Below are positions 17,788-28,619 of a DNA stretch of 64,000 nt, piece after piece (position 1 is the first letter of the stretch; the number at the start of each line of letters is the position of its first letter). This stretch comes from Aurantiochytrium sp. KH105 (taxonomy: Eukaryota > Sar > Bigyra > Thraustochytrida > Thraustochytriidae), in assembly GCA_003116975.1 (NCBI GenBank), contig BGKB01000085.1:434001-498000 (forward strand), in the 5' to 3' direction. The notes under the pieces are model-generated. The model was not told where the DNA came from. It did no database searches and worked only from the letters and a program-made list of their open reading frames with translations. Made by a program: the position numbers and the translations under genes.

Positions 17788-18346
17788 ATACCCTCGGACC
17801 TGCCTCACAGCCCAATGTGGGTGTCACCATAACTCATCCCCCCCTTTCCTTTTGTTCATAAAAACACAGCTCATATTTTCTACAAACATGAAGACCTTTG
17901 CGCGGACGAAAGAGAGATGTGTCGGAAATCATAAAGAATGATAATCGTCCATGCACCAGCCTCAAGGACCTGAAGACGCAGGCAAAGGCATCGTCGTCGC
18001 AAGCCCCAATTTCAATTTGGTAATCCTTACATACTAACACGGTGTTGACCTTTCTTCAATTTTGATAATAAACTCGTATACTAGGAAATCCTCGTTTGCA
18101 GTGACTGCTGCAGCCGCTGCTGCAGCCGCACGCTCAAGTGTGGCAAGAGAAGCGCGCAAGTGAAACTGCAATATTTACTTGACTTGCGCGCCTGCTTGGC
18201 GCACTTGCAGAGGCCGCCCGAGGCTGCCACGAGCGAGCAAGACAATCGACTGACTGACTGACGGAGCGCGCGACGCCGAGAGAGAGAGCACGCGGACGAG
18301 GACGAGGACGGACGGATAGACCGCCGCCGCCAGCCCCGAAAGCAAG
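17788..18346. other. Intergenic between PDZ-RING and NDUFS5 genes
   Basis: Holds the 3' UTR of the PDZ-RING gene, a CTGCAGCCGCTGCTGCAGCC-type palindromic stretch near 18106-18127, and the NDUFS5 5' UTR with short GACTGACTGACGG and GACGAGGACGAGGACGGACG repeats. No gene. Confidence 0.5.
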
Positions 18347-18861
18347 ATGGCCTCCGGCTTCGGCTTCAAGACCCCCACGGGTCGCTGCCACGGCTTCTAC
18401 ATTGATCTCGCCGAGTGCATGGTACGTGGCGGCGCCGACGACCGCGAGAGCGACGACGGCCACAACGACTACGGCGTGGACAAGAGCGCCCAGAGCGCGA
18501 CGCCTGGATCAATAGAAGCAAAAGGACTGACGCATGAGAATGACAATACCTGATTCATCGCGACGCGCCACAGAAAGCCGAGGAGGACACCACCAAGTGC
18601 CGCCCTATCCGCGAAGACTACTTTGAGTGCCTGCACCACCGCAAGGAGGTAAGTCGTCCTGCACGCTATGGGGTTTCATCTGCTTGGGGCCCAAAGATGA
18701 TGATTCACGACCACGCACCAAACTAACCCATTTTACTGCTCGTTTCCGTAAATCCCGTTGCGCAGTTTGCCCACCGTGATGCTGTGGCCAAGGAGCTGCG
18801 CAAGCGCGGCGGCGTGATCCCGCCTCCCGAGGAGCCGGCCAAGCCAGAAGCATCAGAATAA
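18347..18861 (+). CDS. NDUFS5: NADH:ubiquinone oxidoreductase 15-kDa subunit (NDUFS5), three exons
   Basis: Exons at 18347-18421, 18574-18648 and 18766-18861, with GT-AG introns of 152 and 117 bases (GTACGT...CACAG; GTAAGT...CGCAG with CTAAC upstream). The spliced product is 81 residues. Four cysteines sit in paired-helix order: C in TGRCHGFYIDLAEC twice, then CRPIREDYFEC twice. The ECLHHRKE motif is typical of the complex I accessory subunit NDUFS5. The family works in the mitochondrial intermembrane space side of complex I and is imported by the Mia40 disulphide route, which needs no cleaved presequence; none is visible here. It is convergent with the PSD gene. Confidence 0.9.
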
Positions 18862-19443
18862 AGAGCTCGCTGTCATATCAGAGCAGGCAGACATTTAGAC
18901 TGGCAACATGTGCTCGAACACATGCCCGTGTGGAAGGAGAAGAATAAGACAAAAGAAAAACATAAAAGGGTCGCGCACGTGATGTCGAGCTTCTTGTTTT
19001 TGCCTGCATTCAGGATTCGTCGGGATCACGCACGTCCCGTCCATGCGGCCCCCTTCTTTTTTCCACGCGTGTATGCGCTCGTGCAGACTTGTGCACAAGC
19101 TCGCTGTGCTCCCGTACTCCCAATTTTTTTTCTTCAAAGCCTTTCAATCTTTCTTACATGAATGTTGGATTGGCCAGCCTCTTTAGTACAGAGCATCATT
19201 GCAGAGCATGCAGGATTAACATTTTAAGAAAAGCAAGCATTGACAACTCCTTCTTTTTCTTTTTTCTTCTTTTTTTTTTTGAAGCAAATGTTGCGATCTT
19301 CTTGCGAGCCTTATCCAGGTCAACAATGAAATGTAACTACATGCTGTCCTCTCTTCCTCTCCTCCTCCTCTTCTGCCCTGTAAAGAAGAAAGTCTGAAAG
19401 TCAGCATCATGACAAGAAACATGCGAGATTTGTTAAAAGTTGA
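18862..19443. other. Convergent 3' region, nothing recognised
   Basis: Between the convergent NDUFS5 and PSD genes. Contains T-rich runs near 19247-19280 and CTCCTCCTCCTCTTC near 19360. No gene. Confidence 0.5.
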
Positions 19444-21006
19444 CTACTCATCTTCTTCCCGCAGAGCATGCAGCCGTTGCAGCGTGAGCGTGTTCGATGA
19501 ATCACCTGGCCACGGCGGGCAGTTGGTCAACGGACGCTGGCGCTCGCGAGGTTTATCCGTACCGAGGCGCTCGCCGACACGGACCGTTTGACCGGGTGCA
19601 ACGTTAAAGGTGAAGTCCTTCGAGGCCTCAAAGACGAGCACAATCGTGGACCCAAAGTCAAAAGAGCCCACAGGCTGGCCGCGCACCGCATCAATGGGTT
19701 CGGCATAGTTACGCTCTGAGACAGCCTTGGTGTACCTCTGGTACGGAAAACGCGATTCCTTGTTCGTGAGGACATCCTCGTCAAAACAAATGTCGATAGA
19801 GCCCACATTGAGCGCACCGACCGCGCCAAAGCTGAAAAAGCCTCCTTCCCAGGTGCCGTTGAGGACAACGCGCTCGTTGCGGCAGTACAAGTCCTCGACG
19901 CGGCGAGCAGCCCACGGCCGCACAGGCAAAAGACGACCCGGAAAATGCCTCCTCTGGTCAATCGTCCAGTCCACCGGCGAGTGAAAGTGGTGATAGTCGC
20001 CAGGAGCAAGGTACAAGACTACAGTCTGCAGCGTCCGTCCCGGCGCTGGCGAGTCCGTGTCAAGACCAGATGGGAACCTGCCCACAAAGTCTTCCATCGG
20101 GTACGAAACCCCCTTGACTTGCTCGAGACGTACGCCTCCAGCCTCAACACCCTTCGCCAAGTCTGTGCTGCCGACGTGGAGCACCTTGGCATCTACGGGG
20201 CACACGACGGCGCCTGGCGAGTCTGCGTCGACCCTCCGGACTCCATTCTTCAGAGGCCTTCGAAAATATGCCGACAAGCTTGGATAGCTAGTGTACGGAT
20301 CCCTCATTTCATGTTGCTTGCAGCTATACATGAACGCCCAGCCGCGATACACGATCTCACGCATCCAGCCAAACGGCAAGTCCACGTGTGCGACCACGCC
20401 CCAAGCGTGCGAAAGCCAACGGTACGGCGGGCCGTAGTTGATAAAGCCAAGCGCGAACTTATTCCACACATCTGAAAACTCGGGAAGCCAGCTTGACGGC
20501 AACACCGACTCACCGGTATATGCCCCTTGCTGTGCTCCTGCGTCCGTGGCGCCAATTGGCGCTGCTACAGGGCCTCGCGACCTCGTTCGGGGCAGGTTCG
20601 CCTGCTGCTCGTTATAGAGTCTACGCGCCTGCAGCGTGCCGAGGCAAACGAATCCTAGCGTCACTGGCAGTCGGTACTTTTTCCACTCTTGCCATAGCCC
20701 ACCGCCGCCGCCGCCGCTGCCGCCACTACCGCCGCTCGACGCCTTGGACGCCAGGCCGCGTGTTCGCAGCGTCGCTGCGGCCGGCCCCCGCGCCCACGCG
20801 CCGCTACCTCGAGCAAGGCCTAGCATCTTGACGAGGTCTTTGGCTGCACGCGACACGTCTTCCCGGGCGTCCGGCCGGTCTCGCGCCCCCGCGCCTGCCC
20901 GCGAGCTCGAGCTCCGCTGCGCCCTTTCCACACGCTTTTGCGCCGCGCGTCCCGCGAGCCTGAGCGGCGAAAAGATACTGCCCAGCTGATACAGCGATGG
21001 TCTCAT
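19444..21006 (-). CDS. PSD1: Phosphatidylserine decarboxylase proenzyme
   Basis: 520 residues. The basic, Ser/Arg-rich N-terminus suits a mitochondrial presequence. One transmembrane helix follows at about 112-128 (YRLPVTLGFVCLGTLQA), as in inner-membrane PSD1. The catalytic histidine region is LAPGDYHHFHSPVDW at about 335-350. The C-terminal FGSTIVLVFE at about 450 holds the G-S self-cleavage site, whose serine becomes the pyruvoyl group; most family members have LGST, so Phe replaces Leu here. The enzyme makes phosphatidylethanolamine from phosphatidylserine. The C-terminus extends about 60 residues past the usual end. The start is the first ATG of the frame. Divergent from the NOL12 gene. 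Confidence 0.95.
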   Translation of the reverse strand: MRPSLYQLGSIFSPLRLAGRAAQKRVERAQRSSSSRAGAGARDRPDAREDVSRAAKDLVKMLGLARGSGAWARGPAAATLRTRGLASKASSGGSGGSGGGGGGLWQEWKKYRLPVTLGFVCLGTLQARRLYNEQQANLPRTRSRGPVAAPIGATDAGAQQGAYTGESVLPSSWLPEFSDVWNKFALGFINYGPPYRWLSHAWGVVAHVDLPFGWMREIVYRGWAFMYSCKQHEMRDPYTSYPSLSAYFRRPLKNGVRRVDADSPGAVVCPVDAKVLHVGSTDLAKGVEAGGVRLEQVKGVSYPMEDFVGRFPSGLDTDSPAPGRTLQTVVLYLAPGDYHHFHSPVDWTIDQRRHFPGRLLPVRPWAARRVEDLYCRNERVVLNGTWEGGFFSFGAVGALNVGSIDICFDEDVLTNKESRFPYQRYTKAVSERNYAEPIDAVRGQPVGSFDFGSTIVLVFEASKDFTFNVAPGQTVRVGERLGTDKPRERQRPLTNCPPWPGDSSNTLTLQRLHALREEDE

Positions 21007-21719
21007 CTTCTCAATGTCATGGGCAAGGGAAGGTCACATGGGCGTCACGTGTTGCAGCACAACATCGTATTGCAGCTGCCAGATGGTGTGGATGATGAAG
21101 GGACCTTTGTGAAGAAAGGAGCCAAGTCAAGCCTGGTAGGCCCAGTGAGTGATTGTTGGTATACCAGAGTTTTTGACGCAAAGACGTCCAGCTTTATGAA
21201 TTATCACTGAATGCTTGGAAAAACCAAAGTGAAGAAAAGGATGCCCATTGAAATGCGCCTCAGCGATATCGATGTCATGATATAATCGCCTTTACGAAGG
21301 CGAGACGAGAGCATCAAGTTTTCTTTATTTTGAAGGTTTGAAGGATGCTGAGTTTACCCATATTTTTGTCCATGAAAATCGTGGCAAACTGAAGTTCCCT
21401 TGCGCGGCCGCAGACTTTGTTATCTCCGCAAGTATCCATTGCACGACGCAGGCTCAAGGCCGGTTGCCCCAGCCTCTGGCGCCTGACTCTCATACGATTG
21501 TTCAGGCTCCGACTCCGAGTCGCCTAGGCCTACATAAAAAAAAAAAAAAACAAGAACAAGAAAAAAATTCTTGTTGGTGCAACATCACCAAGCAGGGGGT
21601 TTATGGAGAACCAGTCAAGGTCGGCGAGCGAGCAGACCTGAAGCGCGGCGACGCAGACAGACTCGGCGGACCAGGCGGGGCAGGGGCGGAGCGGAGCGGG
21701 GCGAAAGGGAGCAGAAAAG
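21007..21719. promoter_or_regulatory. Divergent intergenic region PSD / NOL12
   Basis: 713 bases between two divergent genes. Includes an A14-type run near 21536-21550 and a GC-rich GGCGGAGCGGAGCGGGGCG stretch just upstream of the NOL12 start. No gene. Confidence 0.5.
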
Positions 21720-22679
21720 ATGGGCCGCAAGAAATCGGATGCCGGCAAGAACAAGAGACCACGCAAGCTGTTTGTGGAGTTTGACCCGGAAGCCAGGCGC
21801 GAGTTCGTGACGGGCATGCACAGGCGCAAGCAGCAGCGCAAGGAAAAGGCCATCTCAGACCTCAAGAAACAGGTCGAGAAAGAGCGCAAAGAAGCGCGTG
21901 ACGAGGTACGTTTTCTTTTTCCACAACCCCTTCTTCTTCTTTTTCTTGTTGAAAACATCAAAAGCTGACCGCCAGACCTTGACCTCTTGTTTCGCTTTAT
22001 CGACAATACACAGCGACGGGCAATTCTACTCGAACGTCGCGACAAATCGTCCGAGCTCCGAAAGAAGCGACGTGAAGCCAAGGAAGAGGAGGACGAAGAG
22101 GAGAGAAATCGCAACAACGACGACAACGACGAGACTGAATCAGGTAAAAAGGTCGTCAAGGACGTCCTCGACGGCTCAACCCAAGACGACGACGACGACG
22201 GCGACGACAATGATGACGACAGCGACGAGGAAGAAGAACAGGAGCAAGGTGCCAAGGATATGGACATGGTGAGCAAGTTGACAGGTCAAAAGGCCGTTGT
22301 TCAAGAAGAGCAAGTCGAGGACGATTTCTCTAAAGATATGTTCGGCAGCGGCACTGTCACCGTGACAACCACAACCCTTGGAGACGATGATGAAGAAGAT
22401 GAAGAAACGCTAGACCCCAAGGCCTATGCTGCAGCCAAGGCGGCCAAACAGCCTGTTGCCTTGCTGGGCGAGAAAAATGCCGAATACACGCCGGGCAAAG
22501 CGGAGCGCATGCTCCAGCGTTTGCAGCACAAAAAGAATCGCCGCGCCCACGCTCGCGCTCTCGTCGGCGGAGGCAAGAATTCCAAGGCCAAGGTTTCGGA
22601 CATCCTTCGCACCAAAAAGGGAAAGAAGAGCAAGAAGGGACGGAAAACGACTGCAAAGGAGCGCCGCCGTCGCACGTGA
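21720..22679 (+). CDS. NOL12: Nucleolar protein 12 / Rrp17 family, two exons
   Basis: Exon 1 is 21720-21905, and a GT-AG intron of 108 bases (GTACGT...CACAG) is followed by exon 2 at 22014-22679. Splicing is in phase and gives 283 residues. The first exon has the family signature VEFDPEARREFVTGMHRRKQ, followed by a basic helix QRKEKAISDLKKQVEKERKE that continues across the junction into RRAILLERRDKSSELRKKRR. The middle is very acidic (Asp/Glu runs at 22170-22250), and the end is a Lys-rich nuclear/nucleolar-type tail (KKGKKSKKGRK). NOL12/Rrp17 proteins bind RNA and act in pre-rRNA processing in the nucleolus; that role is taken from the family. Confidence 0.9.
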
Positions 22680-24480
22680 TTTGTATCGTGCACCCGAGAG
22701 CGTTATCAGGACGCGCAGGTGCGCGCCTGGACAGTCGTGTACAAAAATCGCGGGAAAGGGGCCCGGGGGAGGGGGGAGGGAGAGAGAGAGAGAGGTTGCA
22801 GGCGCGTGGCCAGACCGCCTCGTCGTCACCTTCTTCGCTCGCCTCCCAGCGGTCAACGTGGCGTGCCCTTTTTTCGCCTGGCCATGTATGTCTCATGTGG
22901 GCATTGTGCATCGTTAGCCAGCTAGACGCACGCGCCATGCTGCTCTTCGTCCCGTGGGTCGTATGTCTTGTCTCTTTCGCTGACACTTGTCTTTCGCATG
23001 GCCATCGCAAGGCGGACAAGATATGGCGCACCTCGCTTTTTATCCTTTGCTCTTTGCTACTACCTGCAAGCCATCAATGCATTTCGCTCGCTGTCTACTC
23101 GACGGGTGAAAAGGGCATTATGAAAAAAAGAAAAAGCAAAAGGGTTCGAGACATTTGGCGAGGTTATACATCGTGCCGAGCTTTTGGCACGTGAATGCTT
23201 GCTCTGTTCTATTCGAAATACTATTTTTTCGTTCTGTTTTCTTTTTGTTTCCTTTCTTGTTGCTCGATTGCCGCATGAGTAGTACAGCGATCGTGGGTGG
23301 ATCCGTCTTCGTTGCGCCCAAAACATAGAGAAAGTTTACCAATTAATTGCCCCACCTGCGCATCTTGACTCGCCTCGCCTCGCCTCGCCTCGTCTCTCCA
23401 TAATATTTTCTTGTCTTGTCCAGCCGCCTGTCACGTAGGTGGCGCACATGCATGTGTTCCGAGACTTTCCTTCAACTTTTTCTTGGCCGAACAGTTCACT
23501 GCCCTCGCTCACTACAGCAAAGCAAGCTCTCCAAAGACCACAGTCATGCGACGCGTCGTCTTATGCCATGCCATGCAAAGCCATGCCATGCCATGGACCG
23601 ATCGATCTAGACAGACCACGCCTTCTTCCACCCTGGCAGTACTAAAACGAAAACGTTACCATCTCCCTCTCAGCCCTCACAAGCAGGCTAGCCAGCAAGC
23701 AAGCAAGCAAGCAATCGACCGCCCCGGTCCAACACACCGACCGTCCTCTGGCCGCTCCGCTCTCAGCAAAAACCCACTCTCGAGAGCTCCTCCGTCGCAG
23801 GCCGCACGGCTCGCGCTTTTTCGCACATCCATCCGTCCACCCACCCATCCGCGCGATTTCCTTTCGGCCGCGCCGCCTCGGCATCGCATCGCATCCCGAG
23901 GACTCGGACGACATCCGCGCCCAACCTGAAGTCCGAGGCGCGGTGGGCCATAAAACCGTGGCCCACTAATTCCAGAACCGTCGCGGAACCGGGGCGGAAC
24001 CCGGGCCCGAAACGCGCGAGGCCTCGGCCTCCTTCACCTCGCGCGGGCGCGCAGTCTGCGATCGCGGAGCTCGCGAGCTCGAGCTGGGCGGCGGGCTGCG
24101 CGACGAGCGCGAGGGCGGAGCCGGGCTGCGCGGCGGGCGTTCCCTTTCTCGAGGCAGGCGTGCGGGCGGAAACGGGGTTCGCGGAGTCTCGGGGGGCCTG
24201 GCTGGGGTCAAGACTGTCCGAGCAAAGCCAGAGCAAATACGCCACCTCCTGCGACAGACCAAGAGCGACCCGAGGCGCCGAAGGCGCCGAAGGCGATCGA
24301 GACGTCTCGCGAGAAGCGCAGCGAGCTGGGCCGGGCTGCGAGCGTGGCGAACTGCGCTTCTGCAGCAGCAGAGTCGATCGATTGGTCTGCTCGAGGTCAG
24401 CCGGGCTGGTTTGGTAAGAGTTCGCACACGCGGCAAAAGGCCGACCCCGAGGGTGGCTTGGCGCTGCGTTTGGCGCGACC
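22680..24480. other. 1.8-kb intergenic region with simple repeats
   Basis: No gene recognised. It holds a GGGAGGG/GAGAGAGA tract (about 22766-22796), a (CTCGC)n tract (23369-23392), CCATG repeats (23566-23595) and an (AAGC)n tract (about 23694-23712). Antisense frames up to 263 codons near the BAR-RhoGAP start are low-complexity shadows. The last ~400 bases are probably the BAR-RhoGAP promoter and 5' UTR. Confidence 0.45.
23369..23392. repeat. (CTCGC)n microsatellite
   Basis: Five near-perfect copies of CTCGC. A shorter related tract lies at about 37715-37740. Confidence 0.7.
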
Positions 24481-26025
24481 ATGAAGGGCTTCAAGGATGC
24501 GAGGCGACGCATGAAGCAGCAAGCGCTGCAAACGCTGGGCGTCGCAGAAGCCACAGAGGACTCGGACTTTAAAGAGGACTATTACGCCTACAAAAACACA
24601 TGCGTGGCGCTCAAAAGTCTACGAAAGTCCATGGAGGTACACCTCGACACCATTCGCGCAATGCAGGCGTCCGCTGCCGCGCTCACCGTCGAGCTTGCAG
24701 CCTTTCACCAGCACACACAGGCTGCCAAGGCCACCGTCGCCTTGGGACAAGCCCATGCCGAGGCAGAGCGCGTCAACCTTGCATCCGTAGAACGTCTCTA
24801 TGAAGAAGAAGTCACCGCGGCCACCGAGCTTCTTCTATGGCAAGTCCCCGAAGTCGAGGACAACATCCGGCGGCGCAAGAAGCTTCTCCTCGACTATGAC
24901 GCTCACTTGCGCAAGTACGAGAATGCAGCTCGCGCGGCCAATGAAATGCAGGACCGCACCGAAAAGGGGGGCAACAAAGCTGCGACGGGGAAACTGCCAT
25001 TCACGCGTCGCAAGTCAGAGTCGCAAATTGCAGAGGAAATCACACAACGCAAGGTCAAGGTCGAACAGGCCGAGGCCGCGGTAGACGAGTCCACAAAGTG
25101 GCTCATGGAACAGTTTGAGGAGATGGACAGCCATCACCAATCCGGCGCCCTCCTCAAGGGTCCGATGTCGGCTCTTCTTGCGTGTCAACTACATTATTTG
25201 CGCGAGACCATGACGCGCCTCGAAGAAGTCAAGCCTCTCTTTGAAAGCACAGACCTTTTTGCAGCCACGCTTCAACGATACGACAAGGAGCCCCCGCGCG
25301 CGCAAGAGCTCGACGTCGAGGGCATGGCCAATATTACCAACCTCAACGCCACTGTGCGTCGGCGCAAGACACATCGCCCTCAGGGTGTTGCCTTTGGTCT
25401 CCCGCTCTCGTCAAGCACGCCTCCTGTCGTATGCGATGCAATTGCTTTCATTCGTGCCAAGGGCCTCCATGTCGAAGGCATCTTTCGCGTGTCGGCCAGC
25501 AAAGACGTCTTGGACCAACTTCGGGCACTTTACGATGATGGCGCTCAGGGCGCCATCGTGAGGACTGACTTTGAGGTATCGGTGCATGACGCCGCGGGCT
25601 TGCTCAAATTGTGGTTCCGCGAGCTTCCCCATCCGCTCATTCCCACTGAGCAGTACGAGTCGCTCGTCTCTCTCGTGCGCGGCGACGTTTCGCTGGAAAA
25701 TCCCCTCACCGTGTCGGCGGTGCTGGAGTTCTCCACAAGCTTGCCTGCGGTCAATCGGGAACTCCTTGGCTTCCTCGCCAAGCTCTTGGCCGAGGTGGCC
25801 GATCACGAGCCAAGCAACAAAATGTCTGCGGGAAATCTGGCCACCTGTCTGGCCCCGAGTCTCCTTCGCGCTCCCGAAGACGTCCCGCCAAACATTGTTC
25901 TTCGCGACATGCAGGCCTCCATCGCGGCCATCAAGGTCTTTATCATGCATGCGGATCGTTTACCACAACCGAAAAAGCGTGACGTCACGGAGAACACGCG
26001 CGTCACTTTTCCGGAGGCGGCATGA
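24481..26025 (+). CDS. BAR domain + RhoGAP protein
   Basis: 514 residues, intronless. Residues 1 to about 280 are helical with heptad-like spacing and fit a BAR-type membrane-curvature domain (FKEDYYAYKNTCVALKSLRK; FHQHTQAAKATVALG). About 300-490 is a RhoGAP domain starting GVAFGLPLSSS; the catalytic arginine is in GIFRVSAS at about 335, and the supporting motif is LLKLWFRELPHPLIP. This BAR-then-RhoGAP order is known from animal and fungal proteins that couple membrane bending to Rho GTPase shut-off. A cytoplasmic, membrane-associated role in actin control is inferred. Convergent with SRP14. Confidence 0.9.
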   Translation: MKGFKDARRRMKQQALQTLGVAEATEDSDFKEDYYAYKNTCVALKSLRKSMEVHLDTIRAMQASAAALTVELAAFHQHTQAAKATVALGQAHAEAERVNLASVERLYEEEVTAATELLLWQVPEVEDNIRRRKKLLLDYDAHLRKYENAARAANEMQDRTEKGGNKAATGKLPFTRRKSESQIAEEITQRKVKVEQAEAAVDESTKWLMEQFEEMDSHHQSGALLKGPMSALLACQLHYLRETMTRLEEVKPLFESTDLFAATLQRYDKEPPRAQELDVEGMANITNLNATVRRRKTHRPQGVAFGLPLSSSTPPVVCDAIAFIRAKGLHVEGIFRVSASKDVLDQLRALYDDGAQGAIVRTDFEVSVHDAAGLLKLWFRELPHPLIPTEQYESLVSLVRGDVSLENPLTVSAVLEFSTSLPAVNRELLGFLAKLLAEVADHEPSNKMSAGNLATCLAPSLLRAPEDVPPNIVLRDMQASIAAIKVFIMHADRLPQPKKRDVTENTRVTFPEAA

Positions 26026-26505
26026 GGCGAGTCCAGGCTCGGGCTGTCTGGACACTCGCGTTCGTTGATGGGTTCTTTTTCTTTTCTTTTCTTTTCTTTT
26101 TCACGAGCGAGAATATTGTTGCTGCTACGTACGAAACAAGTTCTTATTTGTTGATTACGTCATTTTGTTTTTATCATCAATAATGTTTCTCTCCCACTTT
26201 CTTGCCAATCACAAGAAAGAAAAAAGTTGAAGTTGTAGTAGTCGAAGAAGAAGAAGAAGAAGAAGAAGAAGAAGAAGAAGAAGCGCTCATCGGGCTCCCC
26301 CACAAAAAGCCACCCACCCTCCTTCACTAGCCAAAAAGAATAGAAGAGCACGCCCACTTCGAGCCTTCGGGTTGGATGAACGAGTGCACGAAACGAAAAT
26401 GTCACCGCCATCTACGCGTACAAAAATTGGCATTTTCTTTCTGAACACAATCCTTGGCCCCCTCCATCCTTTCCTTTTTTGCTTTCTCTTTTTTCCCTTC
26501 CTCGT
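26026..26505. other. Convergent 3' region with microsatellites
   Basis: Holds a (TTTTC)n tract at 26074-26101 and a (GAA)13 tract at 26244-26283 between the convergent BAR-RhoGAP and SRP14 genes. No gene. Confidence 0.7.
26244..26283. repeat. (GAA)13 microsatellite
   Basis: Forty bases of uninterrupted GAA repeat between two convergent genes. Confidence 0.9.
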
Positions 26506-26928
26506 TTACGATGAGGCCTGGGTGGCCGCCGCGGCCGCACGTCGCTGGCGCCGCTCTTCAATACGCTTGAGATCACGTGGACGCTTGAGCTTGCCTGTGT
26601 GCTCCTTGATGATTTCGCTGAAGCGCTTGTGAAAGACAGCCTGCTGATCTCCCGTGAGGATCGTGCTGATCTTGGCCTTTTCGCCGCGCTTCGTCTTGCC
26701 TGCCTCCTTGTTTGCAAATACAGAGCCCTCGCGCACGCCGCCCATGACCTGCGCGCGAACCATGCATGCTTTGCCGTTCGGAACCTCGGCGCGCAGCGCT
26801 TTCGGGCCGCGCGAAAGGTCCTGATCCTTGACCATTTTCATGCTCAACGTCACAGACCCAGACTCTCGCGTCTCCTTGTACATCTCCCCGAGAAGCGAGA
26901 GGAACTCGTCATTGCTCACGCGAGGCAT
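26506..26928 (-). CDS. SRP14: Signal recognition particle 14-kDa protein
   Basis: 140 residues. N-terminal helix NDEFLSLLGEMYKETRESGS followed by the strand VTLSMKMV, a central KACMVRAQ strand and the C-terminal signature KISTILTGDQQAVFHKRFSE with a basic tail. This is the order of SRP14, which with SRP9 binds the Alu domain of SRP RNA and slows elongation during targeting to the ER. Relative to animal SRP14 the loop between the first two strands is longer, with a Lys/Gly-rich stretch. The tail is Arg/Ala-rich. Start at the only ATG upstream of the first helix. Confidence 0.85.
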   Translation of the reverse strand: MPRVSNDEFLSLLGEMYKETRESGSVTLSMKMVKDQDLSRGPKALRAEVPNGKACMVRAQVMGGVREGSVFANKEAGKTKRGEKAKISTILTGDQQAVFHKRFSEIIKEHTGKLKRPRDLKRIEERRQRRAAAAATQASS

Positions 26929-27582
26929 CTTCTACACGCCCTTCCTCCGCGCGGCTCCTGCGCGCGCTCCGCCCAGAGCTTTCTTCGGCGTCGCGTTATG
27001 GCGGCGAGCTCGTGCCACCTCACCGCTCGCCGCTTCGTCCTGGCCCCCCGAGCCAGAGACGGAGCTTCCGGCGCGGCTACGCGCCTCGCGAGACGCGCGC
27101 GTAGCGCCGGCGGCGGGGTCTGCTCCGAGCCTCGCGGCCGCGGGTCGGGGCTCGCGCGGAGACGGTCGCGGGCGCGCGTCTTCGGTCTGCGCAGGCTTCA
27201 AGTCGGCTGCTCTAGAAGCCACGAGGCGGGCGTAACCGCTCGTACGGTAACCGTCGATACGACGTTCGCACAGGAGCGGTTACGCATCGCGCGCCTCGCG
27301 TTGTGTTGTGTTTGTGGGACGGTTTTTCGTTTTTCGTTTTTTTTTTTCGAGTCGCTCGACATCGACGAGGAGGAGGACGGGAATGGGGATGAGCGTGGAC
27401 GACGAGCATTGCGGGTTTGCTGGTTCCTTGTCTTGGGAAAGGAGCGCCGGCACGTTCACGGACGTGGACGCAGACGTGGACGAAGACGAAGGCGAGGGCG
27501 AAGACGTGCGGTCTGCCTGGCAAAGATCGGCGACGCGTGCTCTGGTTGTTGTGAGAGGTCAACGTCGAGAAGGGCGGGCGAC
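26929..27582. promoter_or_regulatory. Divergent intergenic region SRP14 / coiled-coil gene
   Basis: 654 bases, GC-rich, open in several frames but of low complexity, with a T10 run near 27335. An open extension of the coiled-coil frame back to 26599 overlaps SRP14 in antisense and is not supported. Confidence 0.45.
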
Positions 27583-28563
27583 ATGGCGAAAACGCCGCGA
27601 GAACTGAAACGACTGCGCGTGGCACGGGCTGCAGCAGAAGCTGCGGCATTGGAGGCTGCGGCCACGCAAGATCTAGAGCTTGATGATCTTCGACTGGAAA
27701 ATGTAAAGCTCCGAGGACAAGCCAGAAGACTTGAGGGCGCTGTGCTGCAACAGGAAATTTTCGACGAGCGCGCAAGAGAACTCCAGCGACTTGCGAAAAG
27801 AGAGGCAGCTGCGATCAAACAATCCGTACAAAAACTCGAAGACCTTCTCTACGAACATGAAGATGCAGTGCCTGTTACCGCTGGAACCTGCCGTGTCCTT
27901 CGCAGGGATATTGCGGACCTTGCCAAAAACGCAGCAACTCGACGCCAAGAGCTCGAGGCCCTCCGCACGCAGCGTCGACGCGACGCCATCGATCAGATCT
28001 CGGCCGATAGCATGGCTCTTGCCGTGCAACGACTGAGTCGTGAGACTGCGCAAAAAGAAGAGGCCTTGGAAAGAGAACGTCTTCAGTGGGCAGCCCTCAA
28101 CGCAAGAGCGCACATAGCTGGACAGGACATTGACGCCCTCGAGCGCCGTCGCGACGCCTTGCGCGCCGATCAGGCCAAAGCTGCTCTTGAGGTCGAACAT
28201 CTCGAATTTCAGGCGGCCCTTGTCAAGCGAGAACGGGACAAAGAAGAAGTGATTGATCGTTTTGTTGCAAAACATGCAGCGTTGCACCATCCAAGTTTTC
28301 TCACCGAACGGTCAAGTCGGGATCGAGCGACGACGGCGCAGCTCTGGAAACAGATTTCTAGTGCCCTCGAAGCACTCCATGATCACAGGGCGCCACACGG
28401 CGTGGTAATGGTGCTGGCGAAGCTTCGAATCGAGGCTTCAAAGATGCACACCTCTGTTCTCGACGCGCTGCAGCGAGAAGAGACCGTTGCCGATGCACTC
28501 TTCGACATGGTTCAGAAACATGAACTTGCTTCCGTTCCCGCTTCGGCTCCGCGTCCTACGTGA
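27583..28563 (+). CDS. Coiled-coil protein of unknown function
   Basis: 326 residues from ATG 27583. Nearly the whole chain is charged helix with heptads, for example ELKRLRVARAAAEAAALEAA, LRLENVKLRGQARRLEGAVL and ALERRRDALRADQAKAALEV. A short break follows with HHPSFLTERSSRDRATTAQL, and then helical again. No catalytic motif and no known family was recognised. A structural role (cytoskeletal or ciliary) is possible but not shown. It ends 56 bases from the convergent SART3 stop. Confidence 0.75.
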   Translation: MAKTPRELKRLRVARAAAEAAALEAAATQDLELDDLRLENVKLRGQARRLEGAVLQQEIFDERARELQRLAKREAAAIKQSVQKLEDLLYEHEDAVPVTAGTCRVLRRDIADLAKNAATRRQELEALRTQRRRDAIDQISADSMALAVQRLSRETAQKEEALERERLQWAALNARAHIAGQDIDALERRRDALRADQAKAALEVEHLEFQAALVKRERDKEEVIDRFVAKHAALHHPSFLTERSSRDRATTAQLWKQISSALEALHDHRAPHGVVMVLAKLRIEASKMHTSVLDALQREETVADALFDMVQKHELASVPASAPRPT

Positions 28564-28619
28564 GGGACCAAAAGAAAAGTACTTATTCACCTTCACCAAC
28601 TATCATGTTGCCAAATCGT

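Noticed and set aside
23763-24554. 263-codon minus-strand frame upstream of the BAR-RhoGAP gene
   Set aside because: Covers the start of a clear gene in antisense; Ser/Ala/Pro-rich without pattern.
26599-27582. N-terminal extension of the coiled-coil gene
   Set aside because: Runs antisense through SRP14 and then Arg-rich sequence; the helical protein begins at ATG 27583.
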